In this document: positions 23,691 through 35,720 of the stretch, one piece after another
Layout of the letters: every line of letters starts with the position of its first letter
Numbering within the stretch: position 1 is the stretch's first letter
Source of the DNA: Persicaria tinctoria
Lineage: Eukaryota; Streptophyta; Magnoliopsida; Caryophyllales; Polygonaceae
NCBI GenBank assembly: GCA_037127255.1
Contig: JBANSL010000013.1
Location: 25,577,688-25,641,687 of the forward strand
Direction of reading: 5' to 3'
DNA: 64,000 bases
Position numbers and translations under genes: made by a program
Notes under the pieces: generated by a model
The model's input: the letters and a program-made list of their open reading frames with translations, nothing else
Databases searched by the model: none
What the model was told of the DNA's origin: nothing

Positions 23691-25025
23691 CTTCCGCTCC
23701 CTTTCTCTACTCGACCTCTCTCTCTCTCTCTCTCACTCACTCAAACTCCTATGGCTTGTAGCTTGGATCGTTGGATGATTGAATAATTCTAAAATCCAGC
23801 CCCTAGAGCCTTATCTATAGTGTTCCATGTAGATAATCTAGGAAGGAACAACTAAATCTATATCTAAAACTTTCTATCTAAAAAGACAGGATAAAACTTA
23901 ATTGATAAAGGAAATAAATCTATAAGGAAACTAGAACTAATGTGGATAGATCCCTCTTGGACTTGATAGATCTTCATGTGAATGGATAGAATTCCACATA
24001 TCTTCTCTTGCAAGTGTTCTATCTTCTTGACACACACTCAATCTCGGACTCGGACTCGGACAGGGTTACTTGACATCGAGTAGACTTAGTCGACTTCAAC
24101 CAGCGTTTTCTCCCCTCGGATTGTACTCGAGCTCGGGCACGTTCTGGACTCGACGTGTGTACTCGACGTCGACTAGAGTTAATCGACGTCGAGTGGCATT
24201 GTGTTCCTCGAGTGATCTTCTCGACTTCGTGTGGATTTATGGGCTCGGGTCTACTCGACTTCGACTAGTTGTAGTCGACGTCGACTAATCCTATCAGCTT
24301 TCAGCATTCTGCTCCGTTCTTGAAACGCACTTTCCTGAGTCCTCATTTGTCGGATTGACACATATGAGTATGCGTTGGAAAGCTCTTTCCGAGGGCTACA
24401 ACTCTTATGAAGACATCAGAACTTGATTCAGAATGATGAATGGTGAAAGATGGCGTTTTCTCCAGATGCATCATCCTAAGCTTTTTCATGACTTTCCTTT
24501 AAGCTCCAAAGTGCGTCCGATTTCTGTGAAATACAACAAAAACTTTTGTACACTCCATAATTTGGCAAATAAACATAAACTACACAAATTCTGTACTATT
24601 CTAACCCAAATGTATGAAATGTATACAGAAATTGATATAAAAGTAGATGTAAAACATGGCGAAATAGGCTCACAACTGGTCTTCGGATCCAAAATCGCAA
24701 TCGCTGGAAATTGGCCCATGGCGGGCGCCGCCCTTACAGTTACGGGATTCCCTCGGTTGACTTCATTTATCTCCAATGTCGTGCTTCTTTGCTTCTCTCT
24801 AGCTTCTTTCACGTCCTCCATATGCTCTAAAGCATGTCTCTTAAGCTCTTTCAAAGTCCCTTCAAGGTCGGAATGTAATTCTCTATAATAAACACTAAAA
24901 AGGCGTAGATTCCGAACTCGAATACTTCACAAGCAATATACAAAACTAGACTCAAACATAAGCAAAACCACTATCTAAATGCAATAACAAATACATATAA
25001 TGCCTATATGAAATATGCATTATCA
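23691..25025 (-). repeat. inverted Athila-like LTR, partial or solo
   Basis: On the minus strand it starts TGATAATGCATATTTCATA (25025 leftwards). It shares with 30763-32833 the blocks GTTTATGCTTATTTGCC-like (about 24565), ATACATTTGGGTTAG (about 24600) and CCAGCCCCTAGAGC (23796). TCGA-type palindromic motifs cluster at 24065-24290. The 122-aa minus frame at 24486-24854 is open but not recognised. No PBS or PPT adjoins, so it is a solo or truncated LTR. Confidence 0.55.
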
Positions 25026-27546
25026 GAAGGTCAGAGAAAGAAGCAAAAGGAGCTTCCATACTACAGTCCGAGGAAGAGCGGTCTTGTCATAAACTTCATT
25101 AAGAGAGCATACAGAGATGGAAGCGGGAAAGAACAACCCACGATGCACATAACAAGGAGTGGCAGCCATGGCAGTTCAAGGTTGCTTTGAGTTCTACTTT
25201 TACAACAAAGAGGAGCCAGAAGCCCAAAACCATTTGTGTACCAAGGGGGAGAGGACAGCTTACCCCAGAAAGAGAGAGAGAGGAGATGAATCGGCAATAG
25301 GGGGTGTTGATTTTGTGAAGAAAATACAAAATAGGGAGAGGGCTAATGCTATTGGGTTCAAAAGGAGAGGAAATCCAAATCTAGAAACGGTGGGCTAGTA
25401 CAGAGGTCACCTAAATCGATCAATGAAGGTCAGAGGAGCATGGAGAGAGACGGATTTCGACTTTGCACTGAGAGAGGTAGAGATCAAGATTTTGGCTTTT
25501 GCTAATATTTTGGACATATATAATCGATTAATGATAAGGAGAAGCCATGGATTGAGAGATTTGTGCAGATGCCAGTAATCAGATCTAGGTTTTGGGTGTT
25601 CTTCGATTTTGGGTAAAGGATGAAGAGGCGGGTGGGGGAGCGCGTTCATGTGGATATATTTGATTTTTTTTTTCCATAAATATATTATAGTTTGGGGGAG
25701 GTTATGTATGGTTCATTGAAAGTGAATTGGTTTTGAATACTTTTCTAATTTACAAAAAAAAAATGTGAAAACAATTTTAAGTTATTGGTGATTTTGATCA
25801 ATTTGCTCATTATTTTCCCACCCATGTGTTAAATTTATTGATTTACTAAATAAAGAAATTATAAGATTTAATACATTATAAGCACATGATTAAAAATATT
25901 AAATTATATAAATACGTATTTTATTTCATTTATGACTGGAGTTGAATTCATCCAAACTTATGGAAGGGTCAGGTTCCTTTTCTAAAGATGTGACTTGATC
26001 ATTCAATGGGACTCGATAACCTTGACAAAAGATTTGCCTAGTCATTTTACAAGACTAAAAATAGTGTCAACTTATAGACTAAGTCCAAACATAAAAATAA
26101 TAAAATTTTACTTTAATTTTGCTTTATGCTTGATTGACCAATTAAAAAATTAGAAATTAGAAAATCTCAAAAGACAATAAAAATGTGTTTGATTACATTT
26201 TTATGATTGAAAAAACTCAATAAGAATCATAGTTAATTATGCGAATTTAATTTACATGAATTATATTCTACGTAGTTTACTCTTGAAAAGTTTTAGGTAT
26301 AAAATTTAAAACACATTTAGTGATTCATATTTGAACTCTTTTTTTATGGTTTGCAATCTTATTATAAAGGCTCTAAATTCCTTATCCTCTAATTTACCCC
26401 TCCTTTCTATTTCACATCCCCTCCCCCACAGTCCCACACAAACTCCAATTTGAAAAAATAAATTTAAATTTAAATTAAAAGAATAAAAAAAATTAATTCT
26501 TTTTTATAAGGGGGACAAGGGACGAGGACAGAATTGGAAATCGATGCAAATGATAGAATAAAGAGTAAATAAAATTTAATATACCAATTTGCCTATCTAT
26601 TTGCAAAACTACCCCCCTCTCCCCCTCTATAAATTTGCAAAAGTAGTAATGAGCTCCGGTGGCAGAGGAGAGAGGGGGAGGAAAAGAGAAAGGAGACCTG
26701 CAAGTGACAGAGGAATGAAAGGGGGAGAGAGAGAGAGAGCGTTACATGAAAAATAGATAGATAACATTAAATGCATATGAGAGATAGGGAAAATCAGTTT
26801 TTCGCAAAGGAGAGAGGAAAAGTGAAAGTGATATCATTGAAGAAGAATCGGAAATACGGATAACCCAGTCATCAGTTGCATGCCAACCAATACAAAATAA
26901 CTTAATATCGTCTGTCGATCGAACGCTAAATTGTGCCAGAAATTTAAGATTATCTATCGTATGATTCGTGAACATCATGGATTCGTTAGCAATTCGTAGG
27001 TATCGAAATATTATTGGCATGTAATTTTATTTATATGGCACAAGTTTAGATGTTGGTGGCACGTAAAACATAATAACTGGCACATTATTTTTATCCGGCA
27101 TGTAAAACAAATAATGTAAGCTTTCTTACCTATTTTCGTTAATATATGCTTTCTGGATTTGGCAAGTGTCACCCTTTGTGTGGCATGTAATAACCAGTTG
27201 TTGTCCCGTGTTTCCTATTGTCTGGCATATAGATGCTAACTGGGACCACCTTTGCTTCCCGAGCGACTTCAATGGCGGCTCTTTTAGTTTCCCTCCTAAT
27301 TATCTCTCCCTGCTATTTTTAGGCAGAAAAACTTTCCTTTCCTTGATTTAAAAACCCAATCATTTGTCCCTTTTTTTTGCGCCAAGATGCAAAGAGGGGA
27401 GCATTAAATGCTCCATTACATCAACCCCTCTATTGACATGTTATTACCCTCTCTCATGGCGACACGTGACATGTCTCATTCTCTCCTCTGTGGCGCCTAG
27501 CTATTTGGGTTTTTTTTACTTGTAACCGGTTGAACCCACCCTCTTA
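25026..27546. other. non-coding, no gene seen
   Basis: Positions 25026-25650 are GC-average and purine-rich with short frames only. From 25650 the DNA is AT-rich. A GA-rich stretch (26665-26745) is simple sequence. I see no gene, tRNA or complete element. Confidence 0.5.
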
Positions 27547-27815
27547 GACTAACTCCAATGGTTGTGTGCAAATGTGCAAATGTGTATTTCTTAGACATTT
27601 TTGAGCTCCATTGGTTACTTTTGGGGTGTGCAAATTTGCACATTTGAGCATGTAATGTGCAAATTTGAGCACATCACCTCCCCCATATGCAAAAACTTTT
27701 TCAAAAAATAAGACAATTTTATTGGTGTATTGTTTATGAATTTTGTTTTCTTTTTTGTTTTAAATTACTTGTGTTTGAATGATGTGTAAAAAATACACAT
27801 TTGACAATTGGAGCA
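27547..27815. mobile_element. MITE, Tourist-like, degenerate copy
   Basis: Starts GACTAACTCCAATGG after TTA, contains repeated GTGCAAATTTGCACAT motifs, and ends near CAATTGGAG. It is clearly related to the better-preserved copy at 47172-47405 (shared CAAAAACTTTTTCAAAAA-like and TTTGAATGATGTGTAAA blocks). Confidence 0.55.
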
Positions 27816-29988
27816 AAATACCAAAAAGTAAGGTGTATTTTTACATATCTTGTGCAAATGTATACATTATAAGCAAAATCACTGATTTGCAAAAGTAGCA
27901 TTTGCCTACCCCACCCTATTTTTACAATAGCCAAGCTATAATTGCTATTTTTGCCAAATCCACCAACTTTTGGTATATTTGTGCAATTTTGCCTAGAATA
28001 AAATAGATGATTGATATTTAAAATAGATGAGTGATATTTAAAGGCTCAGAATAAGTAAAATTCATAAAACTGCTAAGGATTTGTTGAAGGAAAATAAATT
28101 AGTATAAATTATAATAGGCCATAATTTACCATTCTCCAAACAAGCTTTTAACTCTTCACGAGTCAGGACTAACAATTGAATTGGTCTTTGTTTGTTCGGG
28201 GTTAGGGCCCCCCGCCCCCAGTTGAGACAGTTGAGACCTCCTAACCTATCAAAACTTCTATTTTTATATTGGACATTAATGTGATTAGGCCCACCTCTCA
28301 CCAACTCTTCAGTCTTTAACCCTTTTTTGTATGATTTTTCTATCCTATGTTGACGGAGTATAAGATAAAAATATTTCCGATTAAGGTTGTTATCCTATAA
28401 AGACATAGGATAGAAACCCCGCTTTTTCGGTGGTTAAAGATATTAATAAGTGGAAATGCAGAAAGGTTTCTTCTCCCTCCTTTAAAAAAAAACATACGCT
28501 TATTTATAATGACAAAAATTATATATAAGATCTATTTTTCATAAATATTTTAAAACACTTTCATACTTATTAATAGTAGCTAAGAAATTATAAAAAATTA
28601 TAAAAATTGACTATTTTATATATTTTTTATCATCCTAAAAAACATATGTAAATAGAAAATAACATGTTGTGCTGAACGGTTGGAGTATTAATTAAGCCAT
28701 ATATATATAATAGATCATTTGTGAATACATATTACAGTGTAATATGTGAACAAATCTGAAGCGCTGGTTTAAAAAATCAACGTTTGAGATTTAAAAGAAA
28801 TTTTGAAAAGAAAAACTATTCGTTTGTAACAACAAGATTATTCGTATATAATTCATACAGATAAGTACAAATAATTATGCTACAATAGATGAATAATTTT
28901 CATGTGAAAAAACTATTCTCACACACACACACACACACAAACTGGTAATTCAATAAGACCAAATTAATTAAATAGCCCTCTTCCAATATTTATTAGATAA
29001 ATGTTTACCGGTCATCCCTGGTACTTGTCGGTGCTTCACAACGAAACCATCTCGCTCAATAATCTCCCATTTCCCCCTCGTGAATGTTAGGCTCCACATT
29101 TCCTCTCCCAATTTCGCAAACAATTTCGATTTCATCATAATATATTCGTTTCACCATAATAAGCACATATTTTCTTCTAAATTCTTTTGTCAGCATATTT
29201 ATCCACACACACACACATATAAGCATTTTTAAATAAATGCGCTTATCATATTTTGAATAAAATCTTTTGTCATCATAATATCAACACATATTGACTATAT
29301 AAATTCTATGTTACACTGAAACATAAACGAAAACCGGAAACAGAAATAGGGAAATGACAATCCAAATTTTGTAGGAAACGGAAACGCCGAGGAAATGACA
29401 ACATGAATTATATGTTCATTTAAAGGTCTAAATAAGATCAATAAACATATCACCAAGTCATACAAATAGAATGCAATATTAGGCTATAAATTAAAATGTT
29501 CGATATCGTGATCATTGGCGGAAGGTGTTAGGGGCAGTTAGGGGCAGTTAGGGGCCATGACCACCTCGAGAATTTTTGTTTCTAATAATATATGTATATA
29601 CGGATTAGGGCATATGATAAGAGGCCAAATTGAGAAATATTTCCCCTAGATACACCCAGTTTAGCTACTTTTAAATTAGATTATGGGGTTCAACCATTTT
29701 CTTTTAGGGTTTTCTTTCATAATAAACAAACCGTTGTATATATACTCCGCATTCAGTAAATAGGAATGGAGTATTAGTTAGATTTCCTTTTTTTTTTAAC
29801 ATTTAGATTTCCTTATTTTATTTAGTTGACCAAAATAATAATAATTTATTTTCAACTTCCATATTTTTAATATTTCAACTACTTAATATCTTATTTTCTA
29901 ATTGAAAAGAACGCATATCTCTTTAATCCTAATTCAAACCCTAATTCAAACGGTGGAATACTAGAATGTCTCAAAATCCTAATTCAGA
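27816..29988. other. AT-rich intergenic DNA
   Basis: No gene seen. A short (CA)n run at 28920-28939 and a triplicated GTTAGGGGCA unit (about 29527-29556) are the only simple repeats noted. Confidence 0.5.
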
Positions 29989-30225
29989 ATGAAGATAATG
30001 AAAACCATTGCTTCTTTCTTCAAAATAAAACAAGAAGCATATCCAAATCCTCCAACAGAAGTCAAAGGCGCTACTGCTACTGCTACTGCTACTCCATTAA
30101 GCATTCATGTCGACACTACCATTCTCGAACCTCTTGTTAATCCAAGAAGTGATCTAGAGAATCCAGACATTCGAGTAGAATCGATTAAGCATTCCTATAT
30201 ATACTTTGTTTTTTCATATAAATGA
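29989..30225 (+). pseudogene. possible fragment of a hAT-type zinc-finger protein N-terminus
   Basis: A 78-codon frame begins MKIMKTIASFFKIKQEA and includes a short Ala/Thr repeat and PRSDLENPDIR. The pattern MxxxxSFFKxK followed by a disordered stretch and a DPG/DP-I-like block resembles the start of TTF-type/zf-MYM hAT proteins. It is cut at about 30190-30225, where inverted Athila-like sequence begins. Weak evidence; it may also be a chance ORF. Confidence 0.3.
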
Positions 30226-30592
30226 AAAGGCGCAAGATAGATAGCGAAGTAGATATCGAAATAGAGGAAGGACATACCTGGGTTTCTGTGGTACAGACGA
30301 TTTCGGCTAGTGTTTCTAGATCAGTTCCTCCAGAATGTGTATATGTCGAGTCCAGGTAGTCGCTGTCGACTGGCTCATAGAAGGGGATATTGTCGAACCA
30401 ACTTGTCATTGTTGATTTGGGCGATTTAGCGTAATGTTCCCATCTACGCAACACAAGCTTAGCTTCTGCCTGCCTCGCACGCTCAACTTCCTTTTCCCTC
30501 CCTGCTCTCTCAGTGGCGAGAGTAGCTTCCTTGGCGGCTAGTTCCGTCCTTAGCCTCTGTATCAGCTGTTCTGGTGTTTCTGCGGATTCCAT
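30185..30592 (-). CDS. gag: 5' part of an Athila-like gag, truncated
   Basis: Begins 147 bp downstream (minus strand) of the PBS at 30739-30760, the expected place for gag. The protein starts MESAETPEQLIQRLRTELAA and has a predicted coiled coil (about residues 8-50, rich in Glu, Ala, Arg), then SWFDNIPFYEPVDSDYLD. It runs 135 codons, and after about residue 100 the sequence is probably no longer gag. The rest of the element is missing, so this is a 5' LTR plus gag-start remnant. The domain is not recognised beyond its position. Confidence 0.5.
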   Translation of the reverse strand: MESAETPEQLIQRLRTELAAKEATLATERAGREKEVERARQAEAKLVLRRWEHYAKSPKSTMTSWFDNIPFYEPVDSDYLDSTYTHSGGTDLETLAEIVCTTETQVCPSSISISTSLSILRLFIYMKKQSIYRNA

Positions 30593-30738
30593 GGCTCTCT
30601 TCAGTTTAGAATGGATGTGTAGGACGCGTTCCGGATCATCTAAGGTGTCAAACTCGGGTGGTTGACTAGAACGGCGTATACATCTGTATAATAACTCAAA
30701 GCAGATGTGAGATTTAACTACCTAAGGCGCGAATGATA

Positions 30739-30760
30739 GCTTCCCCGGCAACGGCGCCAA
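30739..30760 (-). other. Athila primer-binding site (tRNA-Asp type)
   Basis: On the minus strand TTGGCGCCGTTGCCGGGG, complementary to the 3' end of plant tRNA-Asp and the characteristic Athila PBS. It fixes the orientation of the adjacent LTR as minus. Confidence 0.93.
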
Positions 30761-30762
30761 TT

Positions 30763-32833
30763 TGTTGTTGCATGAGGATGGTCAAGTATGAAATAAATAT
30801 AAAATAAAGTTCAGACTGACTTCCCTGTCTCAGCAAATAAATACAAGACTTCCTCCCGTTGTAGTAGAAGGTTGTCAAGATCGAATCCACGAGGAAGCAC
30901 GTCAGCAGTTCTTAGGCAGCAGTGAAATCTCACGAACGTCGACAACAGGGTCCTCGATCTCGACTAAGGGTAGTCGACAGAAGATCGGACAGTCGAATAG
31001 AGTACAGCAGCTAGCACAGGGGCTCGTCGATATCGATGAGGGTCTACTCGAATTCGAGTACAGTCCTCGTCGACTTCGATTCGTCTCGTCGAGTACCTGC
31101 ACAGTTAAGCTACAGCGATGCTAGATCGAGAATCAGTACTTGATATCGACGAGTGCTATTCGATATCGAGGAGAAAGAGAATAAAACGAAACAAGAAATA
31201 AAATAAAGAACAAATGCTTCGGGGTTTCGACTAAACTTAATGTAAAAGGACTTCCAAGATTGGGGTTTGCAACAACGATAACCAAGCATGCATAAGGCAG
31301 AACCAAACAAATTATCATGTAAATCGCATCAAAGGACTAAGCTTTCTCCTTTTCCAACAATTAGACAACTCTCTCAAGAAACCCTAATTGTCTCTACTGA
31401 TTTTATGTTTATAATCCAAGTTGTTAGCATGGATCTCCATTAGACGGGTAATAAACACATCAACAAGTAGGAAAATGCTCAAAACACGATAAATGTCAGA
31501 TCTTTACCTCAAACACGCATGGCTATCGTTGGGCTCGCCCCAACCCTAGAAGTGGGTGGACTACTCACGCCTCATCGCAAACTCAGACTTTGATTGAAAG
31601 GAAATAAATTGCATTAAACTAAATTCAAAAGACTTTACAATCCCGGCGATCCAACTCTCGTTGAACGCCAAAACCCTAAAACCTCTGAACTCCTAAACCG
31701 TCTCTGTGGAACTACTTCTCTCTGAAATTGAATTGTTTCTGAACTTAATGAAAAACCAGCCCCTAGGGCTTTATTTATAGCCTTCTAATCGTTGCTAGTC
31801 AAGGATAGAATATCTATCTCTATATCTAAAACTATATCTAAAATGCTTAACGATAAATAAAAGCGATAAAGAAATTAAATCTAAATATATCTAAATTGTT
31901 TCAAGTGGATAAATCTCTCTTCTTCCTGATAGATGTAGATAAAATCGGATAGACTAGGCCATCCTCGGTTCCCAAGGACTCCAACTCCGAGTAGGATTCG
32001 TCAAGCCACGTCAACAGCTTCTGGATTCGTCGTCGATGTCGACTAGGGCTTCCTCGACATCGAGCAAGAGTGTTGTCGACTGGCTCGGCTTCGTCTTCTC
32101 GGTTAGCTGGTGCTCGATGTGGCTCGGACTTGGCTCACGGGTCTCGTCGACCTCGACAAGGGTCATCGACATCGAGTTGGGTTCTCCCTCTCCGCTTCTG
32201 CGAGTTGCCTCTTCCGCTGCAGCGAGGTCGTCAATCCGCTGGTGCGAGAGCCCCCTTCCGCTGGAGTGAGTGGGCTTCTCCGTCGGCTTGGTGCATCCCG
32301 CTGGCAGCGAGGTTTTCCGCGGCAGCGGACGGTCCGCTGCAGCGAGTCGAGTCGCTGGCAGCGAGTGCTGCCTGGTCGTCCTCGTCCTCGGCTTGCCTCC
32401 TCTCCTTGTCGACTCCGGGTGTGGCGATGAGGCGTCATCGATCTCGACTAGGGCTTGTCGAGATCGAGTAGGGCTCCAGAGCTGGGTCGGTCTGGCTCCT
32501 AGTCGACAAGGCCTGTGCTCGGACATGCTCGTCTATATTGAGTAAGGCCTACTCGAGATCGAGTAGCCTGGGCTCTCAGCTTGATTCGACGGGTTCCGCT
32601 GCTTCTTTGACCTTGGACTTCTGTAGTGGTTTTCCGAGCTTTTCTGACCTTCCTTAGAGTTGCTGTAAAACGTCTCGAATTCTGCGAATTTGAACAGAAA
32701 CTGGTGTAGATTCCATAATTTGGCAAATAAGCATAAACTACATAGATTCTGTACTATCTAACCCAAATGTATGCAAAGTATGCAGAAAACGATATTAAAG
32801 TTACTGTAAAATATGGCAAATTCAGCTCACAAC
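30763..32833 (-). repeat. 5' LTR of an inverted Athila-like element
   Basis: The minus-strand end reads ATGCAACAACA just before the PBS. The beginning, at about 32833, reads TTGTGAGCTGAATTTGCC and is shared with 24672. It contains an inverted TATA box (about 31768-31780), the GGGCTCGCCCCAACCC block (31531-31546), and clusters of TCGA-type palindromes at 30930-31170 and 32030-32560. The right end is inferred from where similarity to 23691-25025 stops. Confidence 0.7.
32030..32560 (-). repeat. two motif families in the inverted LTR (TCGA-type and CCGCTGCAGCG-type)
   Basis: TCGA-type motifs (TCGATGTCGACTAG, CTCGACATCGAGC, TCGACCTCGACAAGG, TCGACATCGAGTTGG) flank and interleave with seven or so copies of a second near-palindrome, TCCGCTGCAGCGAG and variants (about 32211-32370). 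Confidence 0.8.
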
Positions 32834-32988
32834 ACACCTGCCAAAAAAATACGTAGAATCTAGAAGGTTAATAGTTGTTATACATACTGACAAGTGTAAC
32901 TATGAACGTAACAAAACATACATACCCAGTTTCATCGTTAATAATATCAGGAACCCTCTTTACGCTGAATGATGTTATTCCCTTAAAG

Positions 32989-34624
32989 TTAGTGTAAAAT
33001 TCCACATTTTAATAAGTTATGATGCAACCATACAGTTAAGCCCCATAAAGCTTCCTTGATTGCCTCATCATTATTATTGTGCTTATTACAATTATACACC
33101 AGAACCTTCCTCTCTGCAATGTTAATCTCATGCGCCAACAAATGCTCATTTTTAATATTGCAGGATATGTGTATCTTGGTTGCATTACTCCAATCTTTAG
33201 CAAAATCCACATGTAACAAACCAAGAAAATAATTTGAAACATGTTCCTGAACATCAGAAGCTACATCATATGAAGAGACAACACTAGGTAAATAATACTG
33301 ATACAGAACCAAATCCAATATAACAACATCCTGAGAATCTAAAGGATATTCTGATATTCGCTTCCGCATATGATATAGAGCTTCCCGAATATGTTGACAA
33401 TGCAAATTACATATGTTCAGTAGATTATCATCAGGAAAGTGTTTTTTTTTTAAATCTATAGTAGAACACACACACACACACAAACTCACGCACGCATACA
33501 CACACACACATACACATTCCCTTTCAACCATTGTGTCCTCCCATAGACAACTTTAAAAAGTTCTTTACCCAAAACACCCTCACAACCCTTCACAACAAAT
33601 TCCATGTAAACATACTCAATAAACAAAGAAAGTCAACATCATAAATATTAATATAACTAAACAAAACCACATAATCTAAAATAAGCACCTATTCCCTTTG
33701 ATGTACGAGTAAAAGAAATTATGATCATATTCATACAATAAAGACTTTGAAGCATAGTATTTCAGAAAAATTCCCTTCTTCCCAGCTTCAAAGGGGTTAG
33801 AACAAAAACTGTTTGCTTTAGGCATACGCTTTGATTGCCTTAATTGTTCAATCTCTTGATGAACTTGAGAATTAATGTTCTTCTTCCGACATGTTAAAAC
33901 AATCAAAGTGTTTAACAACAACATCAGAATAATCCTCGCTAAGCACAATAACAACCTTCATTAGTGGAAGACCAGCTGTTATAGTATGAATCTCAGCATC
34001 ACTTGGAACAATGTTAGCATTGGTTGATTGAAGGTCAGTTGTTTTACTATGAACGTCAGCATCATAAGGCACAATATCAGCCTTGTTTGATAAGAGTTCA
34101 GCTGCTTCAGAAACAATGTTAGCATCACTTGTCCCAATGTTAACCTCTTTTAATTGATTGTTAGCTGCGTTAATAATAACATCAGCATCACGTACCTCAA
34201 TGTCAACATTTTCTACGCACATCCCTTCATCAATTTCTACATTGTGAGTGACAATATCAATATTCTCTACCCCATCCACAACCTTAGCTGCAACCTTTGT
34301 TGATGGAATTTCAGCTGCTTCAATTGACACAATGTCACCGTTGGGTGGTGGAAGTTTAGTTGCTTCAATAAGAATTCCAGCAAAACTTGATGCCGTATCG
34401 ACCTCTTTTTGTTGAATGTTAGTTGATTCACTAACAAGATTGCCATCACTTGCACAAACAGCAGCCTTGCATACACACGTCGCTTCATCATTTTCAACAT
34501 TGGAACTAACAGTCTCATCGTTGAAAGAAGGCTTAACAAGGAGAGAAGTATTTGGTTCAGAATCATCTAAAACTTCATTAACATTTGCCCCCCAACATTC
34601 TCCCACTACCAACACCTTGTTCAA
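32989..34624 (-). pseudogene. Ulp1-like (C48) peptidase pseudogene with repetitive N-terminal region
   Basis: Three minus-strand pieces: 33872-34624 (250 codons, acidic, with diverged repeats of about 20 residues around NIVSEAAELLSNKAD and NIVPSDAEIHTIT), 33676-33954 (with KRMPKANSFCSNPF), and 32989-about 33440. The last resembles the C48 core: TKIHISCNIKNEHLLAHEI matches the His-containing strand and ERKVLVYNCNKH the strand where Ulp1 enzymes have VYDS, so the catalytic Asp is Asn here. Such Ulp1-like domains are common in plant Mutator- and CACTA-related genes. The CA/GT microsatellite at 33464-33515 is read as VCVCV and is not coding. Confidence 0.5.
33464..33522. repeat. interrupted (CA)n microsatellite
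   Basis: Alternating CA/CG/TA dinucleotides. It falls between the Ulp1-like exon and its neighbour and was probably intronic. Confidence 0.85.
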
Positions 34625-34908
34625 CAGGGTCTAAGTTGCGAGCAAGATCAACAACAAAAGGCAAAGAATCAGAAACAAGGGGCTTTTGTTGCTCAATAAT
34701 TGTGACATCAATTGCACATTTAACTAAGGTACCTTCACCTTCAACTAAGGTGCTTAAGAAGTGTGACATCAATTTCACTTTCCACTAAGGTGCTTAATTT
34801 CACATTCACATTTCATTGGAGGTGGAATGTCAGCTTCTTTGATGTTACCTATGAACAATTAGTTTGTTCACATTTCATATGGTCGTAAGAGGTGTTTACA
34901 CTAGATCA

Positions 34909-34909
<1 letters not shown>

Positions 34910-35005
<96 letters not shown>
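34910..35005. repeat. (CT)n-(TA)n microsatellite
   Basis: CT dinucleotides (about 34911-34952) pass directly into TA dinucleotides (about 34953-35005), which end at the terminal repeat of the next element. Confidence 0.96.
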
Positions 35006-35007
<2 letters not shown>

Positions 35008-35226
35008 TTGACTCGGGTGAGGACCATTTCTTATAGTGGAAACCGAAAGGACTAATCCTATTGGCTACTTTTTAACAGTGAACCCTTTCACTTTTCCACT
35101 AAAATCCAACCAAAAAACCAAAAATTACATAGAATAGCCACTATTTTAGAATTTTAATTTGTGTATTATTTTAAGTTATCTTTAATATTCCGCATTTATA
35201 TTATTATTATTAGTGATCTTGTAATT

Positions 35227-35237
35227 TGGTATCAAAG
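35227..35237 (+). other. pararetrovirus primer-binding site (tRNA-Met)
   Basis: TGGTATCAAAG, close to the iMet complement TGGTATCAGAG used by caulimovirids, 59 bases before the first open frame. Confidence 0.7.
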
Positions 35238-35285
35238 TCAAGTTAATTAAAAATAATATGTATTTATCTATAAGACAATCTAGAG

Positions 35286-35720
35286 GTGTCTATTAATTTC
35301 CCCCATAAGACTTATCCTCATGCTTTACATTTAGATGTAAATGATAAGTATTTTGGAGCAATTTTAAATGCAATTTCAAACCAACTTATATATCTAAAAC
35401 TCGAAGTTAAAAAATTAGAACAATTATATATTGAGATTAGCAGTAAAATATTTAAGACTGTAAAAGAAACAAGCGAAGTACATCACTCAACAAATCTAAA
35501 AGCCATTAACGAAATTAGCCATCAGATAAGCCTAACATCAGGTGGTGAAATCAATAAAGGAGATCCTTTTAAATATAGTTATCCATTTAAAAAATCCAAA
35601 AAGAAGTTTTCTACTAAATTGGATAATATAAAGAACAAGGCAACGGTAGAAGAAGATCAAGACGGAAATCAAAACCCTAAAAATGAATCAACGTCCAATT
35701 CGACAAATAAAGAGATTTAG
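35286..35720 (+). pseudogene. caulimovirid small upstream ORF
   Basis: A 144-codon frame is open from a GTG at 35286; no ATG lies near its beginning. It includes VNDKYFGAILNAISNQL and a coiled-coil-like KLEVKKLEQLYIEISSKIF, and a Lys/Asn-rich tail. Size, position before the main ORF and a 38-base overlap with the next frame resemble the small ORF2 (virion-associated protein) of badna- or tungroviruses. Function not proven. Confidence 0.5.
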
